Source: Terriglobia bacterium (GTDB taxonomy: Bacteria > Acidobacteriota > Terriglobia > Terriglobales > Acidobacteriaceae). Taken from it: a DNA stretch of 64,000 nucleotides. Below, piece by piece: positions 17,220 to 26,147 of this stretch (positions are counted from its first letter, which is position 1; the number at the start of each line of letters is the position of its first letter). The stretch is taken from the NCBI GenBank assembly GCA_020073165.1, contig JAIQFP010000017.1, forward strand, positions 32,351-96,350, in the 5' to 3' direction. The notes under the pieces were generated by a model. That model was given only the letters and a program-made list of their open reading frames with translations, had not been told where the DNA came from and made no database searches. The translations under genes were made by a program, and so were the position numbers.

Positions 17220-18518
17220 TCAGCTTACCCAGTCGAGAAACTTGTAGTACATCCCGGCAAACGGCAGAAACCAGGGCCGGCCGTTGTACAGACCCAGCGG
17301 CGCACCCGGGAAGGGAATGCCGACGAAAGGATTGTCCGGTTTTTCTCCCGCAATCAGTTCGGCCATCTTCTGTCCCTGCCAGGTGGCCATGGCGACCCCG
17401 TGGCCGGCGTAGCCGAGGGCGTAGTAAATGCCGTCCATCTGCCCGGCGTGGGGCATGATGTCAAACGCGAAATCGAGCGTGCCACCCCAGACGTAGTCCA
17501 CTTTGATTTCGCGCAACTGCGGGTACACATCAATCATGCCGCGGCGCAGGATCTCCGCGCTCTGGCGAATGGAACTCTCGGTTTCCGGAAAGAAGGCGGC
17601 GCGCCCGCCGAAGAGCATGCGGCGATCTGGCGTCAGCCGGTAGTAGTAAAGATAATTCTTGGAGTCGTAAATCATGCGGTTGCGGGGGCTGAGTTCGCGG
17701 GCCAGGGCTTCTGACAGAACTTCGGTGGCGATGATGTAGGAGCCAATGGGAATGATCTTCTTGCGCAGGGCCGGGGTGGCAGGGCCGGTGTAGCCACTGG
17801 TGGCGACCAATACATGGCGGGCCCAAAATGCGCCGCGGGACGTGGTCAGGCGCCAGCCCGGGGCTCCCTGGCGCACCTCGCTCTCGGCCCTTTCGACACA
17901 TGTGTTCTCGAAGATTGACGCGCCGGCGCGTATCGCCGCCTGCGCCAGCCCAGCGACGTACTGCGCTGGATTCAGGCCCGCGCTGACTTCATCCACCATG
18001 CCTCCGTAATAGATGGATGAGCCGATCTCCGTTTCCAGTTCATGGCGAGGCACGATGCGCAAGTGATGATTGCACTCGCGGGCGATGACTTCGACCTGGC
18101 GGGCGTAAGCGTCGAAGTGCTTCTGCTTGCAGGCGACCTCCAGGTGACCGCAGCGGGAAAAGTCGCAAGCAATATTTTCTTCGCGGACCAGCCGCTCTAC
18201 GCAGTCGATGGAGGCCAGCGACGCGGCATACATGCGCTGGGTGCGGTCGCGTCCATACATGGAGATGAGCTTATTCACACCGAGCTTGAGGCCGGTCAGC
18301 ACCATGCCACCGTTGCGCGAACTGGCGCCCCAGCCGACGGTCTCTGCTTCGAGCACGGCGACCTTGGCGCCTTTCTTCGCCAGGGTGCGCGCCGCTGACA
18401 ACCCGGTAAAGCCCGCTCCGATCACCGCGACTTCGGCGCTCTCAAACAGCGGCTGCGCCGGATCGGACTTCGGCATCTCTGCCGTGGTCAACCAGTAGTT
18501 GTGTTCCCGGATGCTCAT
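17220..18518 (-). CDS. FAD-dependent amine oxidoreductase, PuuB-like
   Basis: This 432-residue DAO-family flavoenzyme has the nucleotide-binding motif GAGFTGLSAA near 34-43, followed by the FAD-contact motif GWGASSRNGGM, and a C-terminal GYAGHGVAMATWQG. The N-terminus REHNYWLTTA resembles gamma-glutamylputrescine oxidase (PuuB) and related enzymes that oxidise secondary amines with oxygen. It ends 1 bp from the stop of the APC permease and starts 15 bp after the end of a second FAD oxidase gene, so 18534-19688 and this gene form an operon. The exact substrate is not shown; no puuA, puuC or puuD gene is in the window. Confidence 0.85.
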   Translation of the reverse strand: MSIREHNYWLTTAEMPKSDPAQPLFESAEVAVIGAGFTGLSAARTLAKKGAKVAVLEAETVGWGASSRNGGMVLTGLKLGVNKLISMYGRDRTQRMYAASLASIDCVERLVREENIACDFSRCGHLEVACKQKHFDAYARQVEVIARECNHHLRIVPRHELETEIGSSIYYGGMVDEVSAGLNPAQYVAGLAQAAIRAGASIFENTCVERAESEVRQGAPGWRLTTSRGAFWARHVLVATSGYTGPATPALRKKIIPIGSYIIATEVLSEALARELSPRNRMIYDSKNYLYYYRLTPDRRMLFGGRAAFFPETESSIRQSAEILRRGMIDVYPQLREIKVDYVWGGTLDFAFDIMPHAGQMDGIYYALGYAGHGVAMATWQGQKMAELIAGEKPDNPFVGIPFPGAPLGLYNGRPWFLPFAGMYYKFLDWVS

Positions 18519-18533
18519 CTCTCTTCGATTCCT

Positions 18534-19688
18534 CTATAGCACGGCAGTCTCGTGAATCGTCCTGCCCTCCGCAAAGCGAGCCAAGTCCAGCAGCTTGGCA
18601 TCAATCAATGAAGTCTTTCCGGCCAGAATCAGGTCGGACAAAATCTTCCCCGTCGCCGGGGCGTGCATCACGCCGTGCCCACTGAATCCATTGGCCAGAA
18701 AGAATCCCGGCGCACCTGGTGCCTCGCCCAGGATGGGATGATGGTCCGGCGTCATCTCGTACAAACCAGCCCAGGCGCGCTTTGGATTCACTGCCAGGTT
18801 CTCAAACACCGGCACCCGGTCTGCCGCGCGGGTCAGTATCTTCTCGATGAATGACGGTTCGAAATCGGTCTTGTATCCCGGGGTTTCTTCGGGATCGTTC
18901 CAGGCCAGCAGAAATCCCAATGCTTCTGGCCGGAAATGAAATCCATTCGACATATCAATGATCATCGGCGCGGAGTGCGGGAATTGATCGAAAGGCTCGG
19001 TGGGGACCAGCATGCGACGGAGCGGTTCTACCGGGAGGTCAACGCCAACCATCTTGGCGATTGACGCCGCCCAGGCTCCCGCCGCGTTGACCACATGCCT
19101 GACTGACACCTTTCCTCTTGTCGTTTCCACAACAAACGCCCCATGATCTTGCTGAATGGCCGAGACCGCCGTGTTCTTCCATAGCCTGGCCCCGTGATCT
19201 GCGGCCCAAGTCATGAATCCGATCATCGCGCTATAAGGATCAACGAACCCATCGGTCGCGCAGAAACTTCCGCCCAGGATGTCGTCTGCCCGCAGTTGGG
19301 GGAACATGCTGCGAATCTCGTCGCCGCTCACCATGCGGACGTTCTTCAATCCCAGCGCAATTTGCTTCTCCTGGTTGGTGCGGAGGTAGGCCAGGTGTTT
19401 GTCACTGGTCGCGCAGAACAGGTACCCCTGGGGCCGGTAGTCGCACGGGTGCCCCAGACGCTCCTCGAAGCTGGCATAAAAAGGAATCGAGTACAGCGAC
19501 ATCTGGATATTCACCGGCGTGGAGAACTGGGCCCGTACCCCGCCCATGCTCTTGCCTGTCGATCCTTTGCCCTGAGCCGTGTCCCGCTCGATGACCAGAA
19601 CATCTTTGCAGCCCGCCGCGGTCAGGTGGTAGGCAATGCTCGACCCGACAATTCCTCCGCCGATGATGACGACTTCTGCTGTCTGCAT
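18534..19688 (-). CDS. FAD-dependent oxidoreductase, sarcosine/glycine oxidase-like (DAO family)
   Basis: The start at 19688 (384 residues) is where the flavin fold begins (MQTAEVVIIGGGIVGSSIAY); the longer upstream frame has no family features. The protein has GGGIVG near 10-15, the motif GSTGKSMGGVRAQFS, and a late NGFSGHGVMHAPATGK. It resembles the beta subunit of sarcosine oxidase and related amino acid or N-methyl amino acid oxidases. It is the first gene of a two-gene minus-strand unit with the PuuB-like oxidase. Together with the nearby permease it suggests amine catabolism. It could equally act on D-amino acids or N-methylated amino acids. Confidence 0.83.
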   Translation of the reverse strand: MQTAEVVIIGGGIVGSSIAYHLTAAGCKDVLVIERDTAQGKGSTGKSMGGVRAQFSTPVNIQMSLYSIPFYASFEERLGHPCDYRPQGYLFCATSDKHLAYLRTNQEKQIALGLKNVRMVSGDEIRSMFPQLRADDILGGSFCATDGFVDPYSAMIGFMTWAADHGARLWKNTAVSAIQQDHGAFVVETTRGKVSVRHVVNAAGAWAASIAKMVGVDLPVEPLRRMLVPTEPFDQFPHSAPMIIDMSNGFHFRPEALGFLLAWNDPEETPGYKTDFEPSFIEKILTRAADRVPVFENLAVNPKRAWAGLYEMTPDHHPILGEAPGAPGFFLANGFSGHGVMHAPATGKILSDLILAGKTSLIDAKLLDLARFAEGRTIHETAVL

Positions 19689-19842
19689 GAATCCGCCGTG
19701 GCGCCGGTGTCCCGCTGGCCAAAGGAGAACCATGCATTGTAGTGCAATGGCACAACCAGATGCTCTCCGCTGTCCGGCTGAACGACGCACGCAAACCACC
19801 GGTAACCTTGAACCAGGATGCATGGAAAACTAAACTTGAGTC

Positions 19843-20769
19843 ATGCACGACCACGCCAGCCACAGTGAGAACAATGGCCCTTCGCGGGTGCTGCGCATCT
19901 CGCTGGTCGTAACCCTGGGCTACATTGTGCTGCTGGTGGTCGCCGGCATCCGCGCCCATTCGCTGGCGCTGCTCTCGGAAGCCGGGCACAATCTCTCGGA
20001 CTTCTTCGCCCTGCTACTTTCCCTGTTCGCCGTGTACCTGCAGGCGCGGCCGCCGAGTTCCACCAAGACCTACGGCTACCATCGCGCCGGAGTGCTGGCC
20101 GCGCTGGTGAATGCCCTGTCGCTGGTGGTGGTGGCGTTCCTGATTTTCTACGAGGCGTTCCGCCGGCTGCAGAATCCGGGGCATGTGCATGCCGGCGTCA
20201 TGATCGGCGTGGCGGCGGCCGGCGTGGTCATGAACGGCGTGATTGCCCTGCTCCTCTACCGCTCCGGGCGCGATGTCAACATTCGCAGCGCCTTCCTGCA
20301 CGAGATCGGCGATACCGTCTCCACCGCAGCCGTGATTGTGGGTGGCTGGGCCATTCTCGCTACCGGGCATGATTGGATTGACTCCGCGCTCTCGGTGGGA
20401 ATTGGCGCGCTGATCTTGTGGTCCGCCTTCGGCATCGTGCGCGAGACCCTCAACATCCTGCTCGAAGGCACCCCGCGAGGCATGAAAATCGACCGAATTG
20501 AAGCCGCGATTCGCTCGATCGAGGGCGTGAATGATGTCCACGACCTGCACGTGTGGAGCATCGGTTCGGAGAGCCACGCCCTTTCCACGCATATCACAAT
20601 TGCCGACATCCCACCGTCGGTCAGCGAGCGCATTCTTCGAGACGTGAAAGAAAAACTCCATCAGGACTTCCGCATCGACCACACTACGATTCAGTTCGAG
20701 CACGCCGAGTGTGAAGTAGCGCATGGATGCGTGATGCCGGTGGGGGAAGGAGAGGGACACAGCCACTAG
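19843..20769 (+). CDS. cation diffusion facilitator, CzcD/ZitB-like
   Basis: The 308-residue protein has a His-rich N-terminus (MHDHASH), six transmembrane helices, and the metal-site motifs SEAGHNLSD in helix 2 and HEIGDT in helix 5. A cytoplasmic C-terminal domain (VNDVHDLHVWSIGSESHALSTHI) and a short HSH tail follow. CDF proteins export Zn2+ or similar divalent ions in exchange for protons at the inner membrane; the HxxxD pair in this branch is typical of zinc transporters. It stands alone and is convergent with the ligase gene. Confidence 0.92.
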   Translation: MHDHASHSENNGPSRVLRISLVVTLGYIVLLVVAGIRAHSLALLSEAGHNLSDFFALLLSLFAVYLQARPPSSTKTYGYHRAGVLAALVNALSLVVVAFLIFYEAFRRLQNPGHVHAGVMIGVAAAGVVMNGVIALLLYRSGRDVNIRSAFLHEIGDTVSTAAVIVGGWAILATGHDWIDSALSVGIGALILWSAFGIVRETLNILLEGTPRGMKIDRIEAAIRSIEGVNDVHDLHVWSIGSESHALSTHITIADIPPSVSERILRDVKEKLHQDFRIDHTTIQFEHAECEVAHGCVMPVGEGEGHSH

Positions 20770-20771
20770 CC

Positions 20772-20806
20772 GATTGAAGATTGTTGATTTGTGATTGTTG
20801 ATTCAG
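20772..20806. repeat. 7-bp tandem array between CDF and ligase genes
   Basis: Five heptamers GATTGAA GATTGTT GATTTGT GATTGTT GATTCAG start 2 bp after the CDF stop codon and end about 24 bp before the stop of the convergent ligase gene. Confidence 0.8.
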
Positions 20807-20829
20807 GCGCGACAGGCACATTTCAACCT

Positions 20830-22530
20830 TCAATTCTTTTGATGTTCGTAAAGCTCCCGCGCCCTCTCGATCGTATCGGCGTCTTCCGGCAGTTTGTCGG
20901 TACGTATCCGCACAATCCGCGGGAAGCGCAGCGCGAAGCCGCTCTCGTGCCGGTCGGACCGCATCATGTTGTTGAAGGCCACTTCCAGCACGATCTTCGG
21001 CTCGACGATCAGGCGGAAGCCCTGGTCTTCTACGGTGTGCTCCAGGAACCACTTGCTCATCTCCGCGATCTCGGCATCGGTGAGGCCAGAGTAAGCCTTG
21101 CCGATGTTCACCAGGCGATCGCCGTCCCAGACCGCGAACGTGTAGTCGCTGAGCACTCCGATGCGCTTCCCGTGACCGTACTCAACCGCCTTCACGACTA
21201 CGTCGAGTGTGGCCAGTTCGCGCTTCAGCTTCAGCCAGGATTTGCCGCGCTTGCCGGGAGTGTAGGCCGACTCGGGATCTTTGATCATCAAGCCCTCATT
21301 GCCGCGGGCCTGCGCGGCTTCGAAAAGTTGATCGAGCTCTTCAGGTGATGCGGCTTGAAATACAGGCGCACGGATCACCAGCGCTGGCGCAGTTTGCTCC
21401 TCGGAGTCGAATGTCAGCCGGCCTTGTGCGCCTGGGGGCCGCACTTTCACGGCCTTTCTCGGCCCTGACAGTAACTCATCGAGAATCTTTCCCCGCTCGC
21501 GCAGCGGACGGTCAATCAGCAGGTCGCCTCCGGCGTAGAGCAGGTCGAACACCAGATAGGCCACAGGTACCCGCCGGATCATCTCGTCACTGACCTTCTT
21601 GCGCCCTAATCGCTGCTGCAGGGCACTGAAGGGAACCGCTCTCCCGGTTTCGCCGGCCAGGTAGCTCCAGGCCACAATCTCGCCGTCGAGGATGGCGTCC
21701 TGCGGCAGTCCGGCCAGCGCGTCGGGCAATTCGGGGAAGGATTCGGTGATCTCGTCGCGGGTGCGAGAAAAAATCCGCACCTCGCCACCGGCAAAATGCG
21801 CCTGGGCGCGGATGCCGTCGTACTTGTCCTCGACCGCAGCGTTCTCGAAATAGCTGAGGGCCTCTTCGGCGGACTCCGCCGGGCTGGCCAGCATGAAGCC
21901 CAAGGGGTGGAACAACCGCATCTGCGCCTGCGCCAGCCGGCCATCAGCAGCGAGTTTGAGCGTCTCGCCGATATCGCCCAGCAGCATATTGGCACGCTGC
22001 ACTTCAGTCAGAGTCCCGCTGTAGGCCTTCGCGATGGCCTCTTCGACCAGGCTCTCCTTCAAGCCGATGCGCAGGTCTCCCGTCATGGTCTTGATGATGT
22101 ACTTGGCCTCAAGCGGCGTGACTTGCGAGAGCAGATCACGAACCAGCGCACCCTTGGCGGCTGGGCCCCGAGCGGCTGCAATCTGCCGGAATTTCTCCTG
22201 CACTTCGGTCGCGCCCAGTTCTGAGCCACCGGATCGCGCAGGCAGCACCTCTGCGGCGACCGCCCCCAAATCTCCGTGGCGGCGGTAGGCCGCGGTGAGT
22301 TCATGCTCGGTTTTTCCGGAAAGCTCCGAGACCGTTCGCCACAGGAGCGCTCCACCAACCTGGAGGGTGGTTTCCTCCCACACAGGGAAAGGCCGGCCGG
22401 AGAGGAACACGGCGGAGACAGCGGCATCCCCCGGCGTGCGTGACTTGAGGTAGTCGGCAACGACGGCGGTCTTCTCCAGCTTCTTGGTGGTGCCGGCGAC
22501 GCGCTCGCAGGCTTCAGCTAGTTTTTCCAT
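20830..22530 (-). CDS. ATP-dependent DNA ligase (archaeal-like type)
   Basis: The 566-residue protein has the three-part layout of the archaeal-like ATP ligases: an N-terminal DNA-binding domain (1-210), an adenylation domain with catalytic K236 in EDKYDGIR (234-241), DGEIVAW and the late GLMIKDPESAYTPGKRGKSW, and a C-terminal OB-fold (MSKWFLEHTVEDQGFRLIVEP). It seals nicks with ATP. Bacteria rely on NAD-dependent LigA for replication, so this is likely an accessory repair ligase. No Ku gene is adjacent, and it lacks the LigD polymerase and nuclease domains. It is divergent from the DUF1385 gene. Confidence 0.9.
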   Translation of the reverse strand: MEKLAEACERVAGTTKKLEKTAVVADYLKSRTPGDAAVSAVFLSGRPFPVWEETTLQVGGALLWRTVSELSGKTEHELTAAYRRHGDLGAVAAEVLPARSGGSELGATEVQEKFRQIAAARGPAAKGALVRDLLSQVTPLEAKYIIKTMTGDLRIGLKESLVEEAIAKAYSGTLTEVQRANMLLGDIGETLKLAADGRLAQAQMRLFHPLGFMLASPAESAEEALSYFENAAVEDKYDGIRAQAHFAGGEVRIFSRTRDEITESFPELPDALAGLPQDAILDGEIVAWSYLAGETGRAVPFSALQQRLGRKKVSDEMIRRVPVAYLVFDLLYAGGDLLIDRPLRERGKILDELLSGPRKAVKVRPPGAQGRLTFDSEEQTAPALVIRAPVFQAASPEELDQLFEAAQARGNEGLMIKDPESAYTPGKRGKSWLKLKRELATLDVVVKAVEYGHGKRIGVLSDYTFAVWDGDRLVNIGKAYSGLTDAEIAEMSKWFLEHTVEDQGFRLIVEPKIVLEVAFNNMMRSDRHESGFALRFPRIVRIRTDKLPEDADTIERARELYEHQKN

Positions 22531-22618
22531 GAATCGCTACTCGGCAACCTCAAGAAACAGGGCTACTTACACCCCGCCTCTGCCATCCTAAATGAACCCG
22601 GACCTGTGATACCCTTAC

Positions 22619-23644
22619 ATGTTGGTACGTCGGTCCCGGAAAGATCATCCAATCAATATGCGATTCCTGCGAACATGGCTGCGCTTCCTCGCTGCGGTAC
22701 AGCTCCTGCCCGCCTTGGAGGGCGGCGAGGAGACCCTGGTCGGCGGGCAAGCCGTGCTCGAGGGCGTCATGATGCGCTCCCCGCACGCCTGGGCGATCGC
22801 CTGCCGCAAGCCAACCGGAGAGTTATCCACGCACAGCGAGCCCCTGGAGCGGCCTTCCGACAAGCATAAATGGATGGCCTGGCCGGTGGTGCGCGGCGTC
22901 ATCACTCTCGGCCACGCCATGGGTCTGGGGTTCAAGGCCCTGCGATTTTCGGCGAACGTTGCGCTGGATGAGATTCCGGCGAACGACAAAGGCAAGAAGC
23001 TGGAAGTGAGTGGGTGGGTGGCTGCGGTGAACGTCATTTTTTCGCTCGGCTTTTTCATCTTTATGTATAAGTACCTGCCGCTGGTGGCGGCGACCGAACT
23101 TAAGCGGGTGAACCCCCTGTTTGGCGAGCAGATCATCTTCAACCTGGTGGATGGCCTCATCCGCATCGCCCTGTTCCTGCTGTTTATCTGGGGGATTTCG
23201 CTGTGGCGTGACATTCGCCGCGTGTACGAGTACCACGGCGCCGAGCACAAGACGGTATATGCGTTTGAAAACGGTGATCCGCTGGAGACCAGCGCGGTAC
23301 AGAAGTACTCCACCTTCCATCCGCGCTGCGGCACCAGTTTCCTGATGACGGTGATGATCATCTCGATCCTGGTGTACATGGCGATCCCGGTGACCACGTT
23401 CTGGGCGCGGTTTGCGATTCGCATCGCGCTACTGCCGGTGATTGCGGGAGTGTCGTACGAGATCATTCGCTTCGCCGCCAAGCACCGCGGATCGCTGTTC
23501 GCTATGATGACCGCTCCCGGACTGTGGCTGCAGCGCATTACCACTCAGCCTCCCTCGGACGACCAGGCCGAGTGCGCGATAGTGGCGCTGGACCAGGCCA
23601 TGGTGCTGGAGAAACAGCACGGTGGCGAACTGGTCATTGCCTAG
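22619..23644 (+). CDS. DUF1385 family membrane protein
   Basis: The 341-residue protein matches DUF1385 (YqhQ-like), with the signature GGQAVLEGVMMRSP, WPVVRGVITLG, YHGAEHKTVYAFEN and FHPRCGTSFLM, and about four membrane helices. The function is unknown. DUF1385 genes commonly neighbour prfA and prmC in bacteria, and that order is present here with one gene inserted. The start is uncertain: ATG at 22619 gives the longest form, while ATG at 22658 (MRFLRTWLRFLA) is where family similarity starts. Neither has a clear ribosome binding site. Confidence 0.85.
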   Translation: MLVRRSRKDHPINMRFLRTWLRFLAAVQLLPALEGGEETLVGGQAVLEGVMMRSPHAWAIACRKPTGELSTHSEPLERPSDKHKWMAWPVVRGVITLGHAMGLGFKALRFSANVALDEIPANDKGKKLEVSGWVAAVNVIFSLGFFIFMYKYLPLVAATELKRVNPLFGEQIIFNLVDGLIRIALFLLFIWGISLWRDIRRVYEYHGAEHKTVYAFENGDPLETSAVQKYSTFHPRCGTSFLMTVMIISILVYMAIPVTTFWARFAIRIALLPVIAGVSYEIIRFAAKHRGSLFAMMTAPGLWLQRITTQPPSDDQAECAIVALDQAMVLEKQHGGELVIA

Positions 23645-23654
23645 CACCCGTCGC

Positions 23655-23678
23655 TGGTCGTTTGTCGTTCGTCGTTGG
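23655..23678 (+). repeat. 7-bp tandem array, left flank of the S23 gene
   Basis: TGGTCGT TTGTCGT TCGTCGT and a partial fourth unit. Bases 23655-23671 match the reverse complement of 24142-24158 at 16 of 17 positions. Confidence 0.8.
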
Positions 23679-23757
23679 CTGACACCTCCTTAGCCCAGGT
23701 CATCCATCACATACAGGTAACCAGCGACACGCTAGAAGTCATGATGGAGGTTTTCAC

Positions 23758-24123
23758 ATGCCATCATCATTTAGGGATTTGCGGGTTTGGCAGGAAGCTA
23801 TGAAACTGGCTTCAGAAATCTATCGGACAACAGCGGCCTTTCCGAGGCACGAGTTGTACGGCCTGAGTCAACAGATGCGGCGGGCAGTGGTTTCGGTGCC
23901 CAGCAACATAGCGGAGGGGAAGGGGCATCGCTCCAATCGCGAGTTCACACACTTTCTGCTTCATGCCAGAGGCTCGCTCCTTGAACTACAGACTCAGATG
24001 CTCATCGCAGAGGATTTACAATACCTCTCGAAAGAGAGGATGCAGAAATTAGGCGAGCAAGCCGACCGCATCGCCCGCGGCCTGAACGGCCTCATCAACT
24101 CAATTGGTGAGAAAGCCGCTTGA
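23758..24123 (+). CDS. four-helix bundle protein (S23 / 23S rRNA IVP family)
   Basis: This 121-residue all-helical protein has the PF05635 signature: FRDLRVWQEAMKLASEIYR, ELYGLSQQMRRAVVSVPSNIAEG, FLLHARGSLLELQTQM and GLNGLINS. Family members were first found in intervening sequences of 23S rRNA genes and are related to the Avd protein of diversity-generating retroelements; their function is not established. GGAGG precedes the ATG by about 8 bp. No reverse transcriptase is nearby. The gene interrupts the common DUF1385-prfA-prmC order and lies between inverted heptamer arrays, so it looks like a separately acquired unit. Confidence 0.88.
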   Translation: MPSSFRDLRVWQEAMKLASEIYRTTAAFPRHELYGLSQQMRRAVVSVPSNIAEGKGHRSNREFTHFLLHARGSLLELQTQMLIAEDLQYLSKERMQKLGEQADRIARGLNGLINSIGEKAA

Positions 24124-24140
24124 TTGTGGTGGGCAAAGGC

Positions 24141-24171
24141 ACGAACAACAAACGACCAACGACCAACGACG
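24141..24171 (-). repeat. 7-bp tandem array, right flank of S23 gene and upstream of prfA
   Basis: The array is made of ACGACCA-type heptamers (units at 24153-24159, 24160-24166 and a partial third) and ends 6 bp before the prfA ATG. It is the inverted counterpart of 23655-23678. The prfA start has no Shine-Dalgarno sequence. Confidence 0.8.
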
Positions 24172-24177
24172 GATCTC

Positions 24178-25257
24178 ATGTTTGAACGTTTAAACCAACT
24201 TGAAGCCCGCTACGACGAACTGACGCAGGCCCTTGCCTCGCCCGACATCATGAATGACTCGGGCCGATACCAGAAGACTGCCAAGGCGCACAGCGAAATC
24301 GCCCCCGCGGTCGAGAAATATCGCGAGTACAAGGACCTGAAGCAGGGGATCGCCGAGAGCCGGGCGGTGCTTGCCGACGAGAAAGATCCCGACATGCGCG
24401 CCTACGCGCAGGAAGAACTCGACAAGCTCGAAGCCCGCGTGGCCACCGTGGAAGAAGAACTGAAGGTGCTGCTGTTGCCCAAGGATCCCAACGACGAAAA
24501 GGATGTGATCCTGGAAATCCGCGCCGGCACCGGGGGAGACGAGGCCACGCTATTCGCTGCGGAAATGTTCCGCATGTATACCCGTTACGCGGAAACCCAG
24601 CGCTGGAAGGTCGAGGTGCTTTCGACTTCCGAGTCTTCGGTTGGCGGTTTGAAAGAAGTAATCGCGATGATTCAAGGGCAACGCGTCTACTCCCGCATGA
24701 AATATGAAAGCGGAGTCCATCGCGTGCAGCGGGTGCCGGCTACCGAGCAGCAGGGACGTGTGCATACGTCGGCGGTCACTGTCGCCGTGCTGCCCGAAGC
24801 CGAAGAAGTGGACGTGAAGATCGAAGCCAAAGATCTGCGCATAGATACCTTCTGCTCCTCGGGCCCCGGCGGTCAGTCGGTGAACACGACCTACTCAGCG
24901 GTGCGTATTACCCACATTCCGACCAATACCGTGGTGAGCTGCCAGGACGAGAAATCGCAGATCAAGAATCGCGAAAAGGGCATGCGCGTCCTGCGTTCCC
25001 GCCTCTACGAGATGGAGATGCAGAAACAGCAGGAAGCGCTGGCGAAAGAACGTAAGACCATGGTGGGCTCCGGCGACCGCAGCGAGAAGATCCGCACCTA
25101 CAATTTCCCGCAAAACCGGGTCACCGACCACCGCATTGGCCTGACCATTCACCAGTTGCAGGAGGTAATGGACGGCAAACTCGGGCCACTGCTCGAGGCC
25201 CTGGTCACCCACTACCAGGCCGAGAAGCTGAAACAGGAAACGGCCAGCGTGGGATAA
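24178..25257 (+). CDS. prfA: peptide chain release factor 1
   Basis: The start at 24178 gives 359 residues beginning [17 protein letters not shown], as in RF1. It has the helical N-domain, the GGQ hydrolysis motif in [10 protein letters not shown], and the stop-codon reading segment [15 protein letters not shown] with the PxT tripeptide typical of RF1 (UAA/UAG) rather than RF2. RF1 releases the finished peptide at the ribosome. prmC, whose product methylates the GGQ glutamine, starts 50 bp downstream, so the two probably form an operon. The start codon has no Shine-Dalgarno sequence; a heptamer array lies immediately upstream. Confidence 0.97.
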   Translation: MFERLNQLEARYDELTQALASPDIMNDSGRYQKTAKAHSEIAPAVEKYREYKDLKQGIAESRAVLADEKDPDMRAYAQEELDKLEARVATVEEELKVLLLPKDPNDEKDVILEIRAGTGGDEATLFAAEMFRMYTRYAETQRWKVEVLSTSESSVGGLKEVIAMIQGQRVYSRMKYESGVHRVQRVPATEQQGRVHTSAVTVAVLPEAEEVDVKIEAKDLRIDTFCSSGPGGQSVNTTYSAVRITHIPTNTVVSCQDEKSQIKNREKGMRVLRSRLYEMEMQKQQEALAKERKTMVGSGDRSEKIRTYNFPQNRVTDHRIGLTIHQLQEVMDGKLGPLLEALVTHYQAEKLKQETASVG

Positions 25258-25287
25258 GGAGAGTCTTGCGTTCAGACTTCCCCGTGT

Positions 25288-25301
25288 CTCTGTGGTGAAA
25301 T
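25288..25301 (+). repeat. 14-bp repeat containing the prmC ribosome binding site
   Basis: CTCTGTGGTGAAAT lies exactly 6 bp before the GTG start of prmC. The identical 14 bp lies 6 bp before the coaE start at 60709-60722. The GGTGA inside it can pair with the 16S rRNA 3' end. Confidence 0.75.
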
Positions 25302-25307
25302 AGTCTG

Positions 25308-26147
25308 GTGCTCCTCCGCGATGTCCTCAATTCCGCCATTGACCGCCTGACTACCGCTCACGTCGGCTCGCCGCGGATGAATGCCGAGGTGCTGCTCATG
25401 TTCGTGCTCGGCTGCGATCGAGCCTTCCTTTACGCCCATCCCGAGCGACAGCTCACCCTCGAGGAAAACGCCGGGTATGACGAAGCACTGGAGCAGCGTG
25501 CCCGGGGCGTGCCATCGCAGTACATCGTCGGACACCAGGAATTTTGGGGGATGGACTTCATCGTGACGCCGGCAGTCCTCATCCCGCGTCCGGAGACCGA
25601 GCACGTCATCGAAACCGTGTTGCCGTTGGTGCAGGGGCTGGGCAAGCCCAAAATTGCGGACGTCGGCACCGGGTCAGGTTGCATCGCCATCGTCCTCGCC
25701 AGCGAACTGCCACAGGCAGAAATTCACGCTACCGAGATTTCCCCCGAAGCCCTCGAAATCACCCGCGCCAATGCCGCTCGGCACCAGCTTGAACACCGGA
25801 TCCATTTCCACCACACTGACTTGTTGCAAGGACTCGAATCCGGAGACTTTGATTTTGTCGTTTCCAACCCTCCCTACGTGGGCGAATCTGAAGAGGACCA
25901 GGTTCAGCTCGAAGTGCGCAAGTTTGAGCCGCGTAGCGCGGTATTCGCGGGGCCTAGTGGACTGGAAGTGATTAAGCGCTTGATTCCACAGGCACAGCGC
26001 GCGCTCAAGTCCGGCGGATGCCTGGTCATGGAAATCAGCGGGACGATCGCGCCGGAAGTGCAGCGGTTATTAAGCGGCTGGAAGGATGCGCGGATTACGG
26101 ATGATTTGCAGGGCATCCCTCGCGTGGCTTCCGCGCGCAAGCCCTGA
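25308..26147 (+). CDS. prmC: peptide chain release factor N5-glutamine methyltransferase
   Basis: The start is the GTG at 25308 (279 residues), with a GGTGA site supplied by an upstream repeat. It has the N-terminal helical RF-binding domain (1-75), the SAM motif ADVGTGSGCIAIVLA, and the catalytic NPPY in VVSNPPYVGE. PrmC transfers a methyl group from SAM to the glutamine of the GGQ motif in release factors RF1 and RF2. Its position 50 bp behind prfA is the common arrangement. The C-terminus ends near the expected length. Confidence 0.95.
   Translation: MLLRDVLNSAIDRLTTAHVGSPRMNAEVLLMFVLGCDRAFLYAHPERQLTLEENAGYDEALEQRARGVPSQYIVGHQEFWGMDFIVTPAVLIPRPETEHVIETVLPLVQGLGKPKIADVGTGSGCIAIVLASELPQAEIHATEISPEALEITRANAARHQLEHRIHFHHTDLLQGLESGDFDFVVSNPPYVGESEEDQVQLEVRKFEPRSAVFAGPSGLEVIKRLIPQAQRALKSGGCLVMEISGTIAPEVQRLLSGWKDARITDDLQGIPRVASARKP

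Noticed and set aside
20772..20806. CRISPR-like array
   Set aside because: Units are 7 bp, directly adjacent, degenerate and without spacers; no cas genes are present. The same holds for the other short arrays.
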